Origin: Acanthamoeba lenticulata
Lineage: Eukaryota > Discosea > Longamoebia > Acanthamoebidae
DNA: 18,452 nt
Reading direction: 5' to 3'
NCBI GenBank assembly: GCA_002179805.1
Contig: NAVB01001714.1
Coordinates: 1-18,452 of the forward strand
Below, in pieces: positions 1 through 8,629 of this stretch. How positions within the stretch are numbered: position 1 is the first letter of the stretch; every line of letters begins with the position of its first letter. The notes under the pieces were generated by a model. The model was not told where the DNA came from, ran no database searches, and saw only the letters and a list, made by a program, of their open reading frames with translations. The position numbers and the translations under genes were made by a program.

Positions 1-78
1 TTCCCGCCTCACTTCTTGGCCTCCACGACTGACGCCACTAATAATAAATAGACTACGGCATTGGATCCACCCACTCAG
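1..78 (+). other. 3' part of an intron of the phosphatase gene
   Basis: All three frames are closed within these bases. The AT-rich stretch CTAATAATAAATAG at 38-51 contains a branch-point-like CTAAT, and the stretch ends at the acceptor CTCAG (74-78). The donor must lie upstream of the window or in its first bases. Confidence 0.5.
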
Positions 79-470
79 TGGGCAGTGAGGGCGCAACGCT
101 TCCTCACAGCCTCGTGGTGCACGAGCTCGAACCCGATGATCACATCGTTTGTGTGACTGACGGGGTGTGGGACCACTTTGTCGTGGAGGAGGCCAGCAAG
201 AAACAGGGCCCGCCCGAACTTGACGCCCCCGCGCTCCTCGCATGCTTGACCACCAAACAAGAAGACGAAGAACATGAGCCGTCGTCGGCGGTCATTGCGC
301 GGCTCTTTGAGGAAGCCCGCGCCCGAGCGCGAACCAAGATGAGCGCCAAGCAGATGCGCGAGGTCGAGCTCGATGACATGTCTGCTTTCATCATCCTGCC
401 CTCTGCTCCCGCGCTTGCCTTATGCGAGCGCAACGACGGGCACAAGGCCCAAGGGTGTCTGCTGGCCTGA
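79..470 (+). CDS. PP2C-family (PPM) Ser/Thr phosphatase, C-terminal exon (partial)
   Basis: This is the last exon of a gene that starts before the window. The open frame carries two PPM-family landmarks. One is the motif DDHIVCVTDGVWDHF, matching the family pattern ending in T-D-G-L/V-W-D that supplies a metal-binding Asp. The other, near the end, is DDMSAFIIL, matching the final D-D/N-[IM]-[ST] strand. PPM enzymes are metal-dependent protein phosphatases. The frame has no upstream ATG. Bases 1-78 look like the 3' part of an intron, with a branch-like CTAAT at 38-42 and the acceptor CTCAG at 74-78; a second possible acceptor is the CAG at 83-85. The 30 or so residues after the last motif are not family-typical. 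The stop is at 468-470, and the gene converges on the minus-strand gene ending at 612. The family call is good; the subfamily and substrate are unknown. Confidence 0.65.
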
Positions 471-611
471 TACACAAATTGTATTTATTTTTGACTGACC
501 AGCAAGTCTATCTTGCTGAACGGCCAGGGGGTTGGATTGGGTTGTTGTCTATCAACAGCCATCAAATAGAAAAAGAAATAGAAGAAGGAGGAGCATCAGA
601 GTACATGGTCG
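471..611. terminator. Shared convergent 3' region
   Basis: This 141-bp gap separates the stops of two converging genes. It contains a T-rich stretch (TTGTATTTATTTTTG, 479-493) that reads as an AATAAA-type polyadenylation signal on the minus strand (AATAAATAC), about 120 nt after the stop of the minus-strand gene. The transcripts probably overlap at their 3' ends. No gene is seen here. Confidence 0.4.
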
Positions 612-1794
612 CTAGAGGTTGTGAGACTGAAAAGGCCGGCGCGGGAGCCCAACGCTACGGCCACCGGCTGATGACACGAGGGATACGGCAGGCGGCTCAC
701 ATGAAGAAATCGACTTCAACGCCTTGCATGAAATCGACGACTTGAGCGTTCCCTTTTTCGTGGCTATCGTCGTCGCTACCTTTTCATCAGCTATGGGCGA
801 CGTGCAGGGGCAGAGGTTCTCCTTGTCGAGGAAAACAACGTCTCGCTGCTTCAGCACGAGAGTCGTGGGCTTGAAGACGGCAAGTTCAGCAGCTTCCTCA
901 ACCCGCTTCATCTCCGTGCTGTCCTCCACGGGAGCGAGTGCTTCGTGGCTCTCTTCGCCCTTTTCCTTGCCATCCTCCTCGCTCTCGCCTCTCCTTGGGC
1001 TGGCCCCTAACTCGGCGGCGCTGTTGACACGGGAATCGGCGGGAGCTGCTCTCGGCTCTTGAATGCGCACTCGCTTGCCGCTTCGCTCGGCCTCGCGTCG
1101 GACGCCGTATCGCTCCTCGATCTTGCGCTTGATGTAGTCCACGCGCCGACTGAGCTTTTCTTGATCCACCACTGGTACGGCCTCGGTCTCAGCCCGCTTC
1201 TGTTTCTGGGTATCCTGCTGCTGCTGCTGCGAGTCGTCATCGTTCTTCTTCATCCTCTTGTCCTTCTTGTTCTTCTTGCTGGTGAGCATCGAGAAAAGTG
1301 CAGCAGCTGCTGTCCGCTTCTTCTTGCCCTTGGGTTTGTCAGTAACTTGCTCGGACTCGCTTTCGGGTTCGAGGGCGGTTGACTTCTTGCGCACAACAAT
1401 GTTCCGCTTGACCATGCCTTCGCCATTCATATCGTTGACTTTCCCCCTTTTCCCCTTCTCGCTGGTCCTCTCGTCGCTGCTGATGGCGGCAACCACTGCC
1501 GCAGCGGCCTCGCCACTGCTGAGTGTCGGCTTCGGTACTTCAATCAGCTGCTCCTCCAAGGCAGCTTGCAACTTGCACTGCAATACAGGGGAGTTGAGCA
1601 CGGCTTCGGCTTTCTTCTTCGCTGCTACTTCCTCGTCGCCATCTGCCCAAGTCATTTAGGAGTGAGAACACCCAACAAGGCCAACAAGGAATGGGAACAG
1701 TTGGTGGCTTACCAACGGGCGAGGCGGGAGGGGCCTTTCTCTTCCGGAGAAGGCTGGCAGGGTGCTCAGGGATCGTGGCGAGGAAATCGCCCAT
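612..1794 (-). CDS. Hypothetical charged protein with KEN-box-like motif, two exons
   Basis: Exon 1 is 1713-1794 and exon 2 is 612-1642. The 70-nt intron (1643-1712, GTAAGCC..GGGCAG) joins a phase-1 codon (G|AT), and the spliced frame gives 370 residues. The N-terminus is MGDFLATIPEHPASLLRKRK. A short helical segment follows (KKKAEAVLNSPVLQCKL), then Lys-rich and acidic low-complexity sequence with a run of five Gln and a basic helix (YIKRKIEERYGVRREAER) near residue 200. Residues 300-306 read DKENLCP, a good match to the KEN degron of anaphase-promoting-complex substrates. The basic clusters suggest nuclear location. I recognise no domain. The stop is at 612-614. The start lies only 42 bp from the end of the next minus-strand gene. 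The two-exon structure is well supported by phase; the function is unknown. Confidence 0.6.
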
Positions 1795-1836
1795 GCTTAT
1801 CGGTTTCTACAAGAGTTGTGTAAGCGTACAGTCGCG

Positions 1837-2456
1837 TCAGGCAAAAAGGACGCAGGACTGTACCAAGGCCTTATCAGAGGGCAAGTGGGCAACGGGAGTG
1901 GGGACTGGCGTTATACTTGATGGCAGCTGTGACGTCTTCGGCGAGAGTTGTCGGCGTGATTGTTGGATGAATGACGCCGAAGCAGATCGGTGGGAAAACG
2001 ACACGGGCCGGCCGGACTGCCTTGGTAAAGGACGAGAGACGTGTGAGGCAGGAGGGGCGCGGTGTGGACGAAGGGTGGAGCTTCCCGAGTTGATGCTTTG
2101 CGCTCTAGCCGCCGCTTCTTGGGCCACCGCTGCGCATGGCCACAATGAGCACCAAGCGGTGGAAATGTGCGGTTCTGAAACGCAAACAGGATACCTTTGA
2201 AACGCTCAATGCGCACTTGCAGATCAAGTGATTCATTGCGCAATCGGGCTAAATCGTTCGCCCGGGTGCTGAGTTTACGTCGCTGCAGCTAACGGTAAGC
2301 ACAGCGGCAATACTAGTAACAACATGAAACAAAAACATGTACCTTCAGGGTGGCAACAGTTTGCTCCTTTGACTCATGAGTCTTTTGCTGATACTGAGTC
2401 GTCCAGGAAGGCTCCCGACCCTTTGCAGGCACCACCGCAACCCTACGGCTTTCCAT
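1837..2456 (-). CDS. Small coiled-coil protein, three exons, unknown function
   Basis: Exons are 2343-2456, 2195-2288 and 1837-2129; introns are 54 nt (GTACATG..GTTAG) and 65 nt (GTATCCTGT..GCGCAG). Phases agree (0, then 1), giving 166 residues. The ATG at 2456 is chosen because the frame then runs cleanly into two helical segments: YQQKTHESKEQTVATLK in exon 1, and LSTRANDLARLRNESLDLQV with RIERFK in exon 2. Together they form one continuous heptad-like coiled coil of about 55 residues. Exon 3 starts AVAQEAAARAQS and then becomes a Ser/Pro/Arg-rich disordered tail ending at a TGA. I recognise no family. Coiled coil plus basic tail suggests a scaffold or subunit role, which is inference. The second intron has an unusual donor, discussed in the findings. 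An upstream non-coding exon is possible. Confidence 0.6.
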
Positions 2457-2928
2457 CGGTCCTCTTGTTCGAAGTGAATGAACGACGAACCGTTTCGCCT
2501 GTTGTTTTGTAACGTTCGTGACAAACCGCGGTTGGCGCCAAATGCAAAGAGTTTTTACGCCGACAAGCCACAAAAGGCAAGGCTTTGGCAGTGAAAGGGA
2601 AAGGCAGGGCTGCCCGTCTCGTGAGGAATGGTTGTTCCCTTCGCTTGAACATTGTTGGGATTGCTGTGGTCTCTGGTCGTGCCTGCTATGGACAAGAGAG
2701 AGAAGCGAGCGGCAAGCCAAGGCGGGGAGGGCAGTTCTCCGTACTCTTACACCGATCTTTGTACTCGCGACCTTACGCGAAGCTCTTGTTGGTATCAGCT
2801 TACCCCTTGCAGGGCACTCACTTGCCCCAAAGAAAGAGCATACTGAAGATAGAAGAAAGAGGAACGAAGGAGGCGGATAGATTGAAGACGATTTACGAAG
2901 ATCCCTAGTGAGCGATAGAACCCGCCTC
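2457..2928. promoter_or_regulatory. Divergent intergenic region with E2F-like site
   Basis: These 472 bp separate two divergently transcribed genes. Overlapping palindromes AACCGCGGTT (2524-2533) and TTGGCGCCAA (2532-2541) sit about 75 bp upstream of the minus-strand ATG. The second one, read on the minus strand with the next base, gives TTTGGCGCC, a full match to the E2F core TTTSGCGC. No convincing coding sequence lies in between. A long minus-strand frame here (to 3032) overlaps the plus-strand gene and has shadow-like composition. A 60-nt stretch on the minus strand (about 2553-2494) resembles an intron and could lie in a 5' UTR. Confidence 0.35.
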
Positions 2929-5355
2929 ATGGACCTTTCACACGACGAGGAGGACAAATGGTTGGCAGCCCCTGAGGCGCTGGACGACGATTTGAATGAA
3001 GAAGGCAATGCGAGCAACAATGATGACGCCATTCGGACCTACATTCGACATCAGCTGAAGAAACACGGAGGCGTCTCGACCGAGAACGTACGCAAGACCT
3101 TTGGCATAGGTTGGATTCGCGCCAAACGGTTGCACGATCAGGAGATGGGCCTCAAGACCGACGAGGTGCGGTACGCATCGGACGACAAACTGCGGCGCTA
3201 CATCCGACAATGCTTCGACGAAAAAGGCTCGTGCTCGGTCAATCACCTGAGACAGGAGTTCAACGTTGGTTACAATCGAGCCAAGAAGATCCTTGATGAG
3301 GAGAAAGGGCGGGCAGATTGTACACCCTCCCCCCGCTCGCCGTAATATTACGTTATTTTCATTCTTTTTTATTCTTATTATTTGCACCAAATCTTTGGCC
3401 ACAGGGGCTGACGGAGACCGCAGCGAAGATGGCGGAGCGCTGGTACGAACCTGTTCCCTTTTTAGGCGCTAAACTTTACCTCACGAGAGCAACTGCAGTT
3501 GCTTGGGAGCTTGGGTCAGGGGGAAGAAGGAACAAGCCCGACCCCAGACCGCAAGACGCAGCACACCAAGGCGCGAGGGAAGGCCAAATCGAGCCAGGCC
3601 TCCGGTCGCTACATTACTGGTGGGCTCTCTGACGAGGCCCGAATCCAGGGGCTCGAGGAAGATGCAAGCTACCTTCTGGGCCTGGGCATGGGACTAAGCG
3701 TCACACAGCAGCGAGAGCGAGGCCGCACAGAGGACGAGAACATCTGCAGCACCGCTCTCGAAACGCTGTTAAGCATCAACGGAAGTGCGGCCACCGCCCC
3801 ACCTCCGGTACGCCATGTGCTCATTCTTCAGCCAACGTTGCTTTCGCTAGCCTGTTTCTCAAACGCCCGCGGTGTGCAGGATCAAGCAGCGGTCTCGAGT
3901 CGGTCTCGTCGTGTGCAGCCATCGGAGACGAAGTGGGCCAAACTTGAGAAGGCGCGAGAGGACTTGCAGCAAAAGCTCGACGAGTGCAAGGAGGTGCGGA
4001 AGAAGCGACGGGCGGAAGACCCACGGGCGGAGGGCAGGAGGCGAAGGGCGAGTAAGGCCCTCGAAATGAACCTCGGCGTCGATATGGAGCAGCTCAAGGC
4101 CAAGCTAGCCGAGATTGAAGACCTGCGCGATCAGCTCGACCGCGAGCTAAAGAGGGTCCGGGACGAGCGAGCCGGCGTGTTGGTCACTCCGCCGCCCCAA
4201 GAGCGGACCGAAAACGATAACGAGCGGATGCTCACTCGCAAAAGGCGCCGTGAGGGCTACGGAGGCGCCGCAGCCGACACAAACCCAAGCTTTGCCGAGC
4301 GGCTGCACAAGCTGATCCAGACCATAGCTGACCTCGAGGTCGAGCTGCGTGAACAACAAGAGGCTCTTGATGCACTTTCCCGACACTCGCCACCTGCGGA
4401 CGCCATCACGCCCTCTGGGTCACTGTCATCAGCATCGTCGTCATCGTCAGCGTCGTCATCATCATGGACCTTGAGCTCATCCCTCCTGTCGTCCTGCCTC
4501 TTATCACTCACATGCCCTCCGGGGTCCATGCAAAGCAACGAGGTCGATGACGAGGGCGAAGACGATGTCTCCTCGCCCACGTCTGACTCGGCCCCGGCCA
4601 CACCCGAGGTCCCCCCTCTCGGCCAACAGCCGGTCACCTTCACTTATGCGGTGCCCACGCTCTCCTCGCAAGAGTTTATCAAGTCGCTCGAGGCTCTGAC
4701 CTCAACGTCCTCCTCCGCGCTGGCGTCGGCCTTTGCCGCCTTGCCCGGCTCGCTCTCCTTCACCATCCCGTGCGCCCCACCACCATCGTTAGCCTCGTCG
4801 CTCACCTTCACGGCGCTCCCACCGCCGCTGCCCACCTACCCCGCAGACACGGCCGCTGTTGCCGCTGCTGCTGCTGCTGCGTCATCGCTTCTGTTCTTCC
4901 CACCGCCGCCATTGCCAACGCTGGCCGTGTCGTCTTTCCCACACGTGGCCATGGGCTTCCCCACGTACGGTGCCGATTACCTGCCAGTCATGCCACCGCC
5001 CAACAACCCAAGCACACAAGAGCAAGAGTTGCCCACGAGCACGGCGACGAAACCTACCACCGTCACCACCGGTGGTAGCGAGCAGAGGACGCCGAACAAC
5101 AAGAGGAGGCGAGTGGCGCGCAATGGTGGAAGCGACAAAGGTCGTGGCGAGGCGACGAACGGGAGACACCATCCTGAAGCAAACGTGGAGGAGGAGGAGG
5201 AGGAATCAGCTGTGGTGGCGACTGCTCATGAAGCGGGCGCGTCGGACGATGAGTGGCGTGTAGAGAAGGGTGAGGCGGCAATGCCGGCCGAGAAGGGGGA
5301 GGAGCCTGCGCCCCGCAGGCGAGGCCGCGGTACGAACAAGGGGGCTCAGAGCTGA
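2929..5355 (+). CDS. Tandem FtsK-gamma-like winged-helix protein with coiled coil and disordered tail
   Basis: The model has exons 2929-3319, 3405-3442, 3499-3807 and 3880-5355; phases agree and give 737 residues. Residues 33-74 and 85-127 are two copies of one fold. Copy 1 has VRKTFGIGWIRAKRLHDQE and copy 2 has HLRQEFNVGYNRAKKILDEE. Both resemble the recognition helix of the FtsK gamma winged helix, whose hallmark is an F-x-I/V-G-Y-N-R-A core. In bacteria that domain reads short DNA motifs. A charged coiled coil follows (about residues 255-340, WAKLEKAREDLQQKLDE and MEQLKAKLAEIEDLRDQLD), then another helix, then a Ser/Pro/Ala-rich tail and basic patches (NNKRRRVARN; PRRRGRGTNK at the end). 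It is probably a nuclear DNA-binding protein. The joins at 3320-3404 and 3443-3498 are the weakest part. The first exon could instead be a separate 139-residue gene ending at 3345. The 3808-3879 intron keeps the frame and may be retained. Confidence 0.6.
3808..3879 (+). other. Putative 72-nt frame-preserving intron
   Basis: The segment begins GTACGCC and ends GTGTGCAG, with a branch-like CTCAAAC about 18 nt before the acceptor. It is a multiple of three and has no in-frame stop, so either reading is open. As protein it would encode 24 unusually hydrophobic residues (HVLILQPTLLSLACF) inside otherwise polar sequence, which favours intron status. Confidence 0.55.
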
Positions 5356-5546
5356 CGCACGCATCGTGTGGCCATGGAGATGGATGATGGTCATCCCGAC
5401 GGCAGCGAGGTCTCATAAAAATGCAGTTTCCTTCTGTTTTCTTATTTTCCTTTTCTGTACGTTTTGAGCAGCTTGAGGTGAAGGTGCACCCAAGCGGACA
5501 AGAACTAAACGACGTCGGGATCAAACGTGGTTCCTAAGGAAGAAAC
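5356..5546 (+). other. Short intergenic region between two plus-strand genes
   Basis: The 191-bp gap holds the 3' end of the upstream gene, with an A-rich CATAAAAATG at 5415-5424 that may act in polyadenylation. A T/C-rich stretch follows (5429-5459), and then the leader of the next gene. The 9 bases before its ATG are AAGAAAC-like and purine-rich. I see no gene here. Confidence 0.35.
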
Positions 5547-6428
5547 ATGGCGTCCTTAATGCGACTTGAACTAAACACGGTGGCGTCATCCTCTCTGGCC
5601 ACTCCTCAAGTGCTATCGACTTCTCCACCCAAAGCAACCACTGAGCTCGAAAGGTACAAGCTCAAATGCAAAGCGCTGAAGGAGAGAGTTCGAGAGGCAG
5701 AGGGACAAGTCGCCATGCTGCGCGCTGAAACCTCCAAGAAGGCGCTGATAGAGCGGAGAACCAAGCAAGACGATGCTAGAACAAAGGAGGAGCAGGAAGC
5801 GGTCGACCTCACAAGACGAGGTGGAGAACTAAGAGAACTGGGCGGACGCCTCATCGACAGCCTCAACGTCATCATGAAGAAGGAGCAGCAGGAGAACCAA
5901 GAGATAAAAGCCCTCCTCAGCAGTCTGCAAGTAAAGCAAGACCAGCTTATCAGCCTGCTGTCTGGGAACAGCAAGACCGAGGAGGATCGCCGTGCCTTGG
6001 AACTGGCGCTGAACCAGGTCAAGGAGAACCAGGCTGCCGAACTGCGGCATCTGACAGAGACGATGCAACGCGAGCGAGCCAAAGTGGAGTCGCTTCAGCT
6101 GCTGACGCAGAGCCTGGAACGCGGCATACGCGAGGAGAAGGTCAAGCTGGTGGAGCTCAAGTTCCGCATCCAGCAAGAGGGTCTGCCACTCTCGGGTCCC
6201 CTCCGTGACCTCATCGAACACACGAACCGGCCTCTGTCTTCTTCTGCCCTGTCGCTCCTGGCCTCGCGCGGCGTGGCCGTCTCGTCGCCAGCCCAGCAGG
6301 CGGCTACCCCCACGCCCCAGATCTGGATCAACCCCTCAACGGAGAGCAAACCCGCCAGCACCGAAGCTCTGCTTCCCTCCCCGCGAGGTCTGCGGCCAAT
6401 GTCGCGCAGCGCGCAGCCTTTGGCGTAA
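5547..6428 (+). CDS. Intronless coiled-coil protein, unknown function
   Basis: This is a single open frame of 293 residues from ATG 5547. Residues 1-30 are a Ser/Thr-rich leader. Residues about 31-215 are almost continuous predicted coiled coil, with segments such as LERYKLKCKALKERVREAEG, LGGRLIDSLNVIMKKEQQEN and REEKVKLVELKFRIQQEG, broken only by short loops. The tail (216-293) is Ser/Pro/Ala-rich and ends PSPRGLRPMSRSAQPLA, with several SP/TP sites that could be kinase targets. There are no membrane segments and no catalytic motif. Codon use and GC content match its neighbours. I recognise no family; a structural or scaffold role is inferred from the coiled coil only. The gene converges on the minus-strand lyase, 96 bp away, and lack of introns sets it apart from nearly all its neighbours. 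Confidence 0.7.
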   Translation: MASLMRLELNTVASSSLATPQVLSTSPPKATTELERYKLKCKALKERVREAEGQVAMLRAETSKKALIERRTKQDDARTKEEQEAVDLTRRGGELRELGGRLIDSLNVIMKKEQQENQEIKALLSSLQVKQDQLISLLSGNSKTEEDRRALELALNQVKENQAAELRHLTETMQRERAKVESLQLLTQSLERGIREEKVKLVELKFRIQQEGLPLSGPLRDLIEHTNRPLSSSALSLLASRGVAVSSPAQQAATPTPQIWINPSTESKPASTEALLPSPRGLRPMSRSAQPLA

Positions 6429-6524
6429 ACGAAGGCCGCCACAACAGCGTGTCCATGTGTTCAGTGCAAGCAAACGAAATGAGTATTGGGAAGCCTATCC
6501 GATGCTGCGTGGCCACCACGGGCG

Positions 6525-8289
6525 CTACTGAAGAGGAAGGGACTTGAGGAGGGCGTAGGCCCTCTTCACGACGGGCGCGTCCACCATCTTGCCGTCCACC
6601 GACGTGGAGCCCTTGCCCTGCCTGCGCAAGGGACCACCTCACCCCATCTTAGAACCCGCCTCTGCGCTTTTGGGGGCGGGAGAGGGCCGACGCACATCTC
6701 GGCTTCTTCGTAGGCGGCGACGACCCTCCGGGCGTAGTCGATCTCCTGGGCCGAGGGCGAGAAGCTCTCGTTGATGATTTGCACCTGTCTCCCCCCACCG
6801 CAAGGGTCAAGGCGCGGGTCAAGAGATCGATCACCCGGCTGCGCGATGAGACCCCGATGAGGTGGCAAGTCCGAACCTGGTTGGGATGGATGGCAAACAT
6901 GCCGCGGTAGCCCAGCCTCTTGACCTCGGCGGCCTGCGCGCGGAGCCCCTCTGCCGACCGGAAGTTGACGTACTGGGGGCCCAGGACGCGCCACGGTTGG
7001 TGAGCATCGATTCGATGCACCTCCCTCCCCCCTCCCCGACGTCCTGCGCATGCCGTGTGTGCATGGCGGAGTACCGGTGTTTCGAGCGACAGGACGTTAG
7101 CCGCCCGCGCCGCCACAGAGATGGCGCTCCGCGCGTAGGTCACCAGTCCGCTCGGCGCCTGTCAAGACTCCCTTGAGCATGAAGCGCGTTCGAGTGGAGC
7201 GCAGCCGCAAGTGTTTCTATGTGGGTATGGGGGGCGGGCCAACCTGGTCCGAGGCGCCCTGGACGCCCATGTCCGTGAGGAAGTCGTCCCCGCCATAGGC
7301 CACGCCGATGATCCTGTGGTGGTGTGCGGTCAAGTGGATGAGCCCTCACCAGGCACGTGGGCGCAGGACGTCGCGCTATGTTCCGGAAAGGGCAAGAGAG
7401 ACGAGACGAGAGAAGAGGGAAAGGAAAGGCAGGTGTGTGCCTGGGGGAGCTCTTGCAGATTTCGCGTGCATTGACCACGCCGGCGGCGGTCTCGAGCCAC
7501 GGCACGATGTGGAGCTGGCCGGACGGAATGCCGTGCTTGGCCTCGAGCGCGCTCACCACCTCGTCGATCCGGCGCATGTCCTCTGCCGAGCCCACCTGCG
7601 GTGATGCCACCCCATGGCGCCACGGGCCGCGTCAGCTCGCAGGCGGCCAGGCCAGTCGCGACTTACCTTGCCGACGGACACGCCAAAGATGAGGTTCCCT
7701 CCCTGGCCGATGACCGCTTGCAAGTCCTCTTCCATCAGCCCTGAGCGTCGTGAAGCGCGCACGTGAGAAGACGGGCGAGTCCGCGGTCAGATTTATGGAG
7801 AGGGGGGGGGGCTGCGTGTGGGGTGTCTCATGCCCGTCTCGAGCGAGTTGACGCGGGGCAGCACTCTGGTGTGCGCGCCCATCTCGGCCAGCTGAGGCAG
7901 GAGGGAGGCGATGGCCTGTCGAGCGCTCGCCTTCTCCGCCAGAGGTACGCTGTCCTCCATGTCGGGCACCAGGACGTCTGTGGTGGAGACCCGTCGGATA
8001 GAAGAGTGAGCGTGCGGAAACCACGCTCGGCAGGAGGCAGAAGCAGAGTCTCTTACCAGGGAGGACCATCTCGCCCTTCTTCTGCAGCACCTTCTGGAGC
8101 ATCTCTTGCCTGCCAGGGACAAACAACCAGCTGCGCAGTGCTGCACACCCAACGACCCCTAAGCGGCGTCTAGAATACTTCCGAAAATGTCTACATACCA
8201 CCGCCTTGAGGGGCAAGGCCTGTAGCAAACAGCCGCCGACTGCCGAGGCTGCCGGGCACCGGTGCTCGCCGCAAGAGCATCGTGGCCAT
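6525..8289 (-). CDS. CLYBL: CLYBL-like citramalyl-CoA lyase (CitE/HpcH family), mitochondrial, ten exons
   Basis: Exons are 8199-8289, 8057-8140, 7834-7977, 7667-7740, 7441-7595, 7244-7313, 7075-7158, 6877-6972, 6696-6784 and 6525-6621. All phases agree and give 327 residues, close to the human protein (about 340). Residues 1-30 (MATMLLRRAPVPGSLGSRR onward) are Arg-rich with no acidic residue, a typical mitochondrial presequence. Family motifs follow in order: RSWLFVPG (33-40), DMEDSV (64-69), LPRVNS with Arg100, VPWLETAAGVVNA with Glu166, VAYGGDDF (187-194), FAIHPNQV (261-267), SFSPSAQEI, and GKMVDAPVV near the end. Glu166 and the Asp of GGDDF are the expected magnesium ligands. Known CLYBL cleaves citramalyl-CoA to acetyl-CoA and pyruvate in the itaconate (C5) pathway. 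Introns 3 and 5 begin with GC. The start is the ATG just before the presequence. The gene is divergent from the amidase gene at 8630. Confidence 0.88.
7314..7440 (-). other. GC-AG intron (intron 5 of the CLYBL-like gene)
   Basis: On the minus strand the intron begins GCACACA directly after CCCAG and ends CACCACAG. Splicing completes an AG|G arginine codon and gives NAREICKSSPR|IIGVAYGGDDF, which is what the family requires (N-A-R-E-I..S-P-R-hydrophobic). Its length is 127 nt, the longest intron of the gene. Confidence 0.75.
7741..7833 (-). other. GC-AG intron (intron 3 of the CLYBL-like gene)
   Basis: On the minus strand the intron begins GCATGAG after exon sequence GAGACGG and ends CGCTCAG. 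Splicing restores RVNSLETG|LMEEDL, which matches the conserved V-N-S-x-x-x-G-L-x-E-E-D-L of the family. No GT donor in the area would do this. A run of ten G on the plus strand (7802-7811) lies inside it. Confidence 0.75.
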
Positions 8290-8371
8290 CGTTGTTTTTT
8301 ATGTTTTCTTTTTGCTTTTTTTATCTTCTCCTGAATTTCTTCCCCCATTGTCGACGCGCAGAGCCTGGCCA

Positions 8372-8390
8372 GTACAGTGAGCAACTGTAC
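8372..8390. promoter_or_regulatory. Perfect 7-bp inverted repeat, operator-like
   Basis: GTACAGT (8372-8378) and ACTGTAC (8384-8390) are exact reverse complements around a 5-nt spacer. The dyad lies between two divergent start codons, 83 bp from the lyase ATG and 240 bp from the amidase ATG. A dimeric transcription factor site is possible; chance is not excluded. Confidence 0.35.
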
Positions 8391-8580
8391 AGAACCTCTC
8401 CCTCACCTTTCCCTGGCCACCCCTGCCCTGCCTGGTGCTGTGCCCTTGGCTGCGAAGAGAGCACCAGTACAGCCTTTACACGAAATGCTGGTTCCCAACG
8501 AAATTTCCCGCACGCTACATGCGGGCTTGCGGATCCAATCTCACCGGATAGCTTTAAAGACGCGGGGAGGCATGCCCACT

Positions 8581-8610
8581 ACTCAACAACAAGAAGCACT
8601 CAACAACAAG
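8581..8610 (+). repeat. Two 13-nt direct repeats in the amidase 5' leader
   Basis: ACTCAACAACAAG occurs at 8581-8593 and again at 8598-8610, about 20 nt before the ATG at 8630. CAA-rich unstructured leaders of this sort often precede eukaryotic start codons; a specific function is not shown. Confidence 0.5.
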
Positions 8611-8629
8611 CACGCACAACTGCACCAAT

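Larger units (their letters stand above)
8290..8629. promoter_or_regulatory. Divergent promoter region with a perfect dyad
   Basis: These 340 bp separate the lyase (-) and amidase (+) start codons. They contain T-rich sequence on the plus strand (8293-8343, A-rich in the lyase leader), a perfect inverted repeat at 8372-8390, a TTTAAA element in GCTTTAAAG (8551-8559), and a 13-nt direct repeat just before the amidase ATG. No gene is seen. Confidence 0.45.

Noticed and set aside
640..800. Alternative minus-strand C-terminus reading VVDFMQGVEVDFFM before a stop at about 700
   Set aside because: It looks protein-like but needs an intron of about 40 nt with a poor acceptor to enter that frame; the continuous frame to 612 is simpler.
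1059..1382. Leu-rich, membrane-like plus-strand frame
   Set aside because: It is the antisense of Lys/Glu/Gln-rich coding sequence; AAG/GAG/CAG codons read backwards give Leu and Phe.
2313..3032. Long minus-strand open frame (239 codons)
   Set aside because: Its 5' half is antisense to the winged-helix exon and has a shadow-like Ser/Leu composition. Only its last part (2343-2456) is kept, as exon 1 of the small coiled-coil gene.
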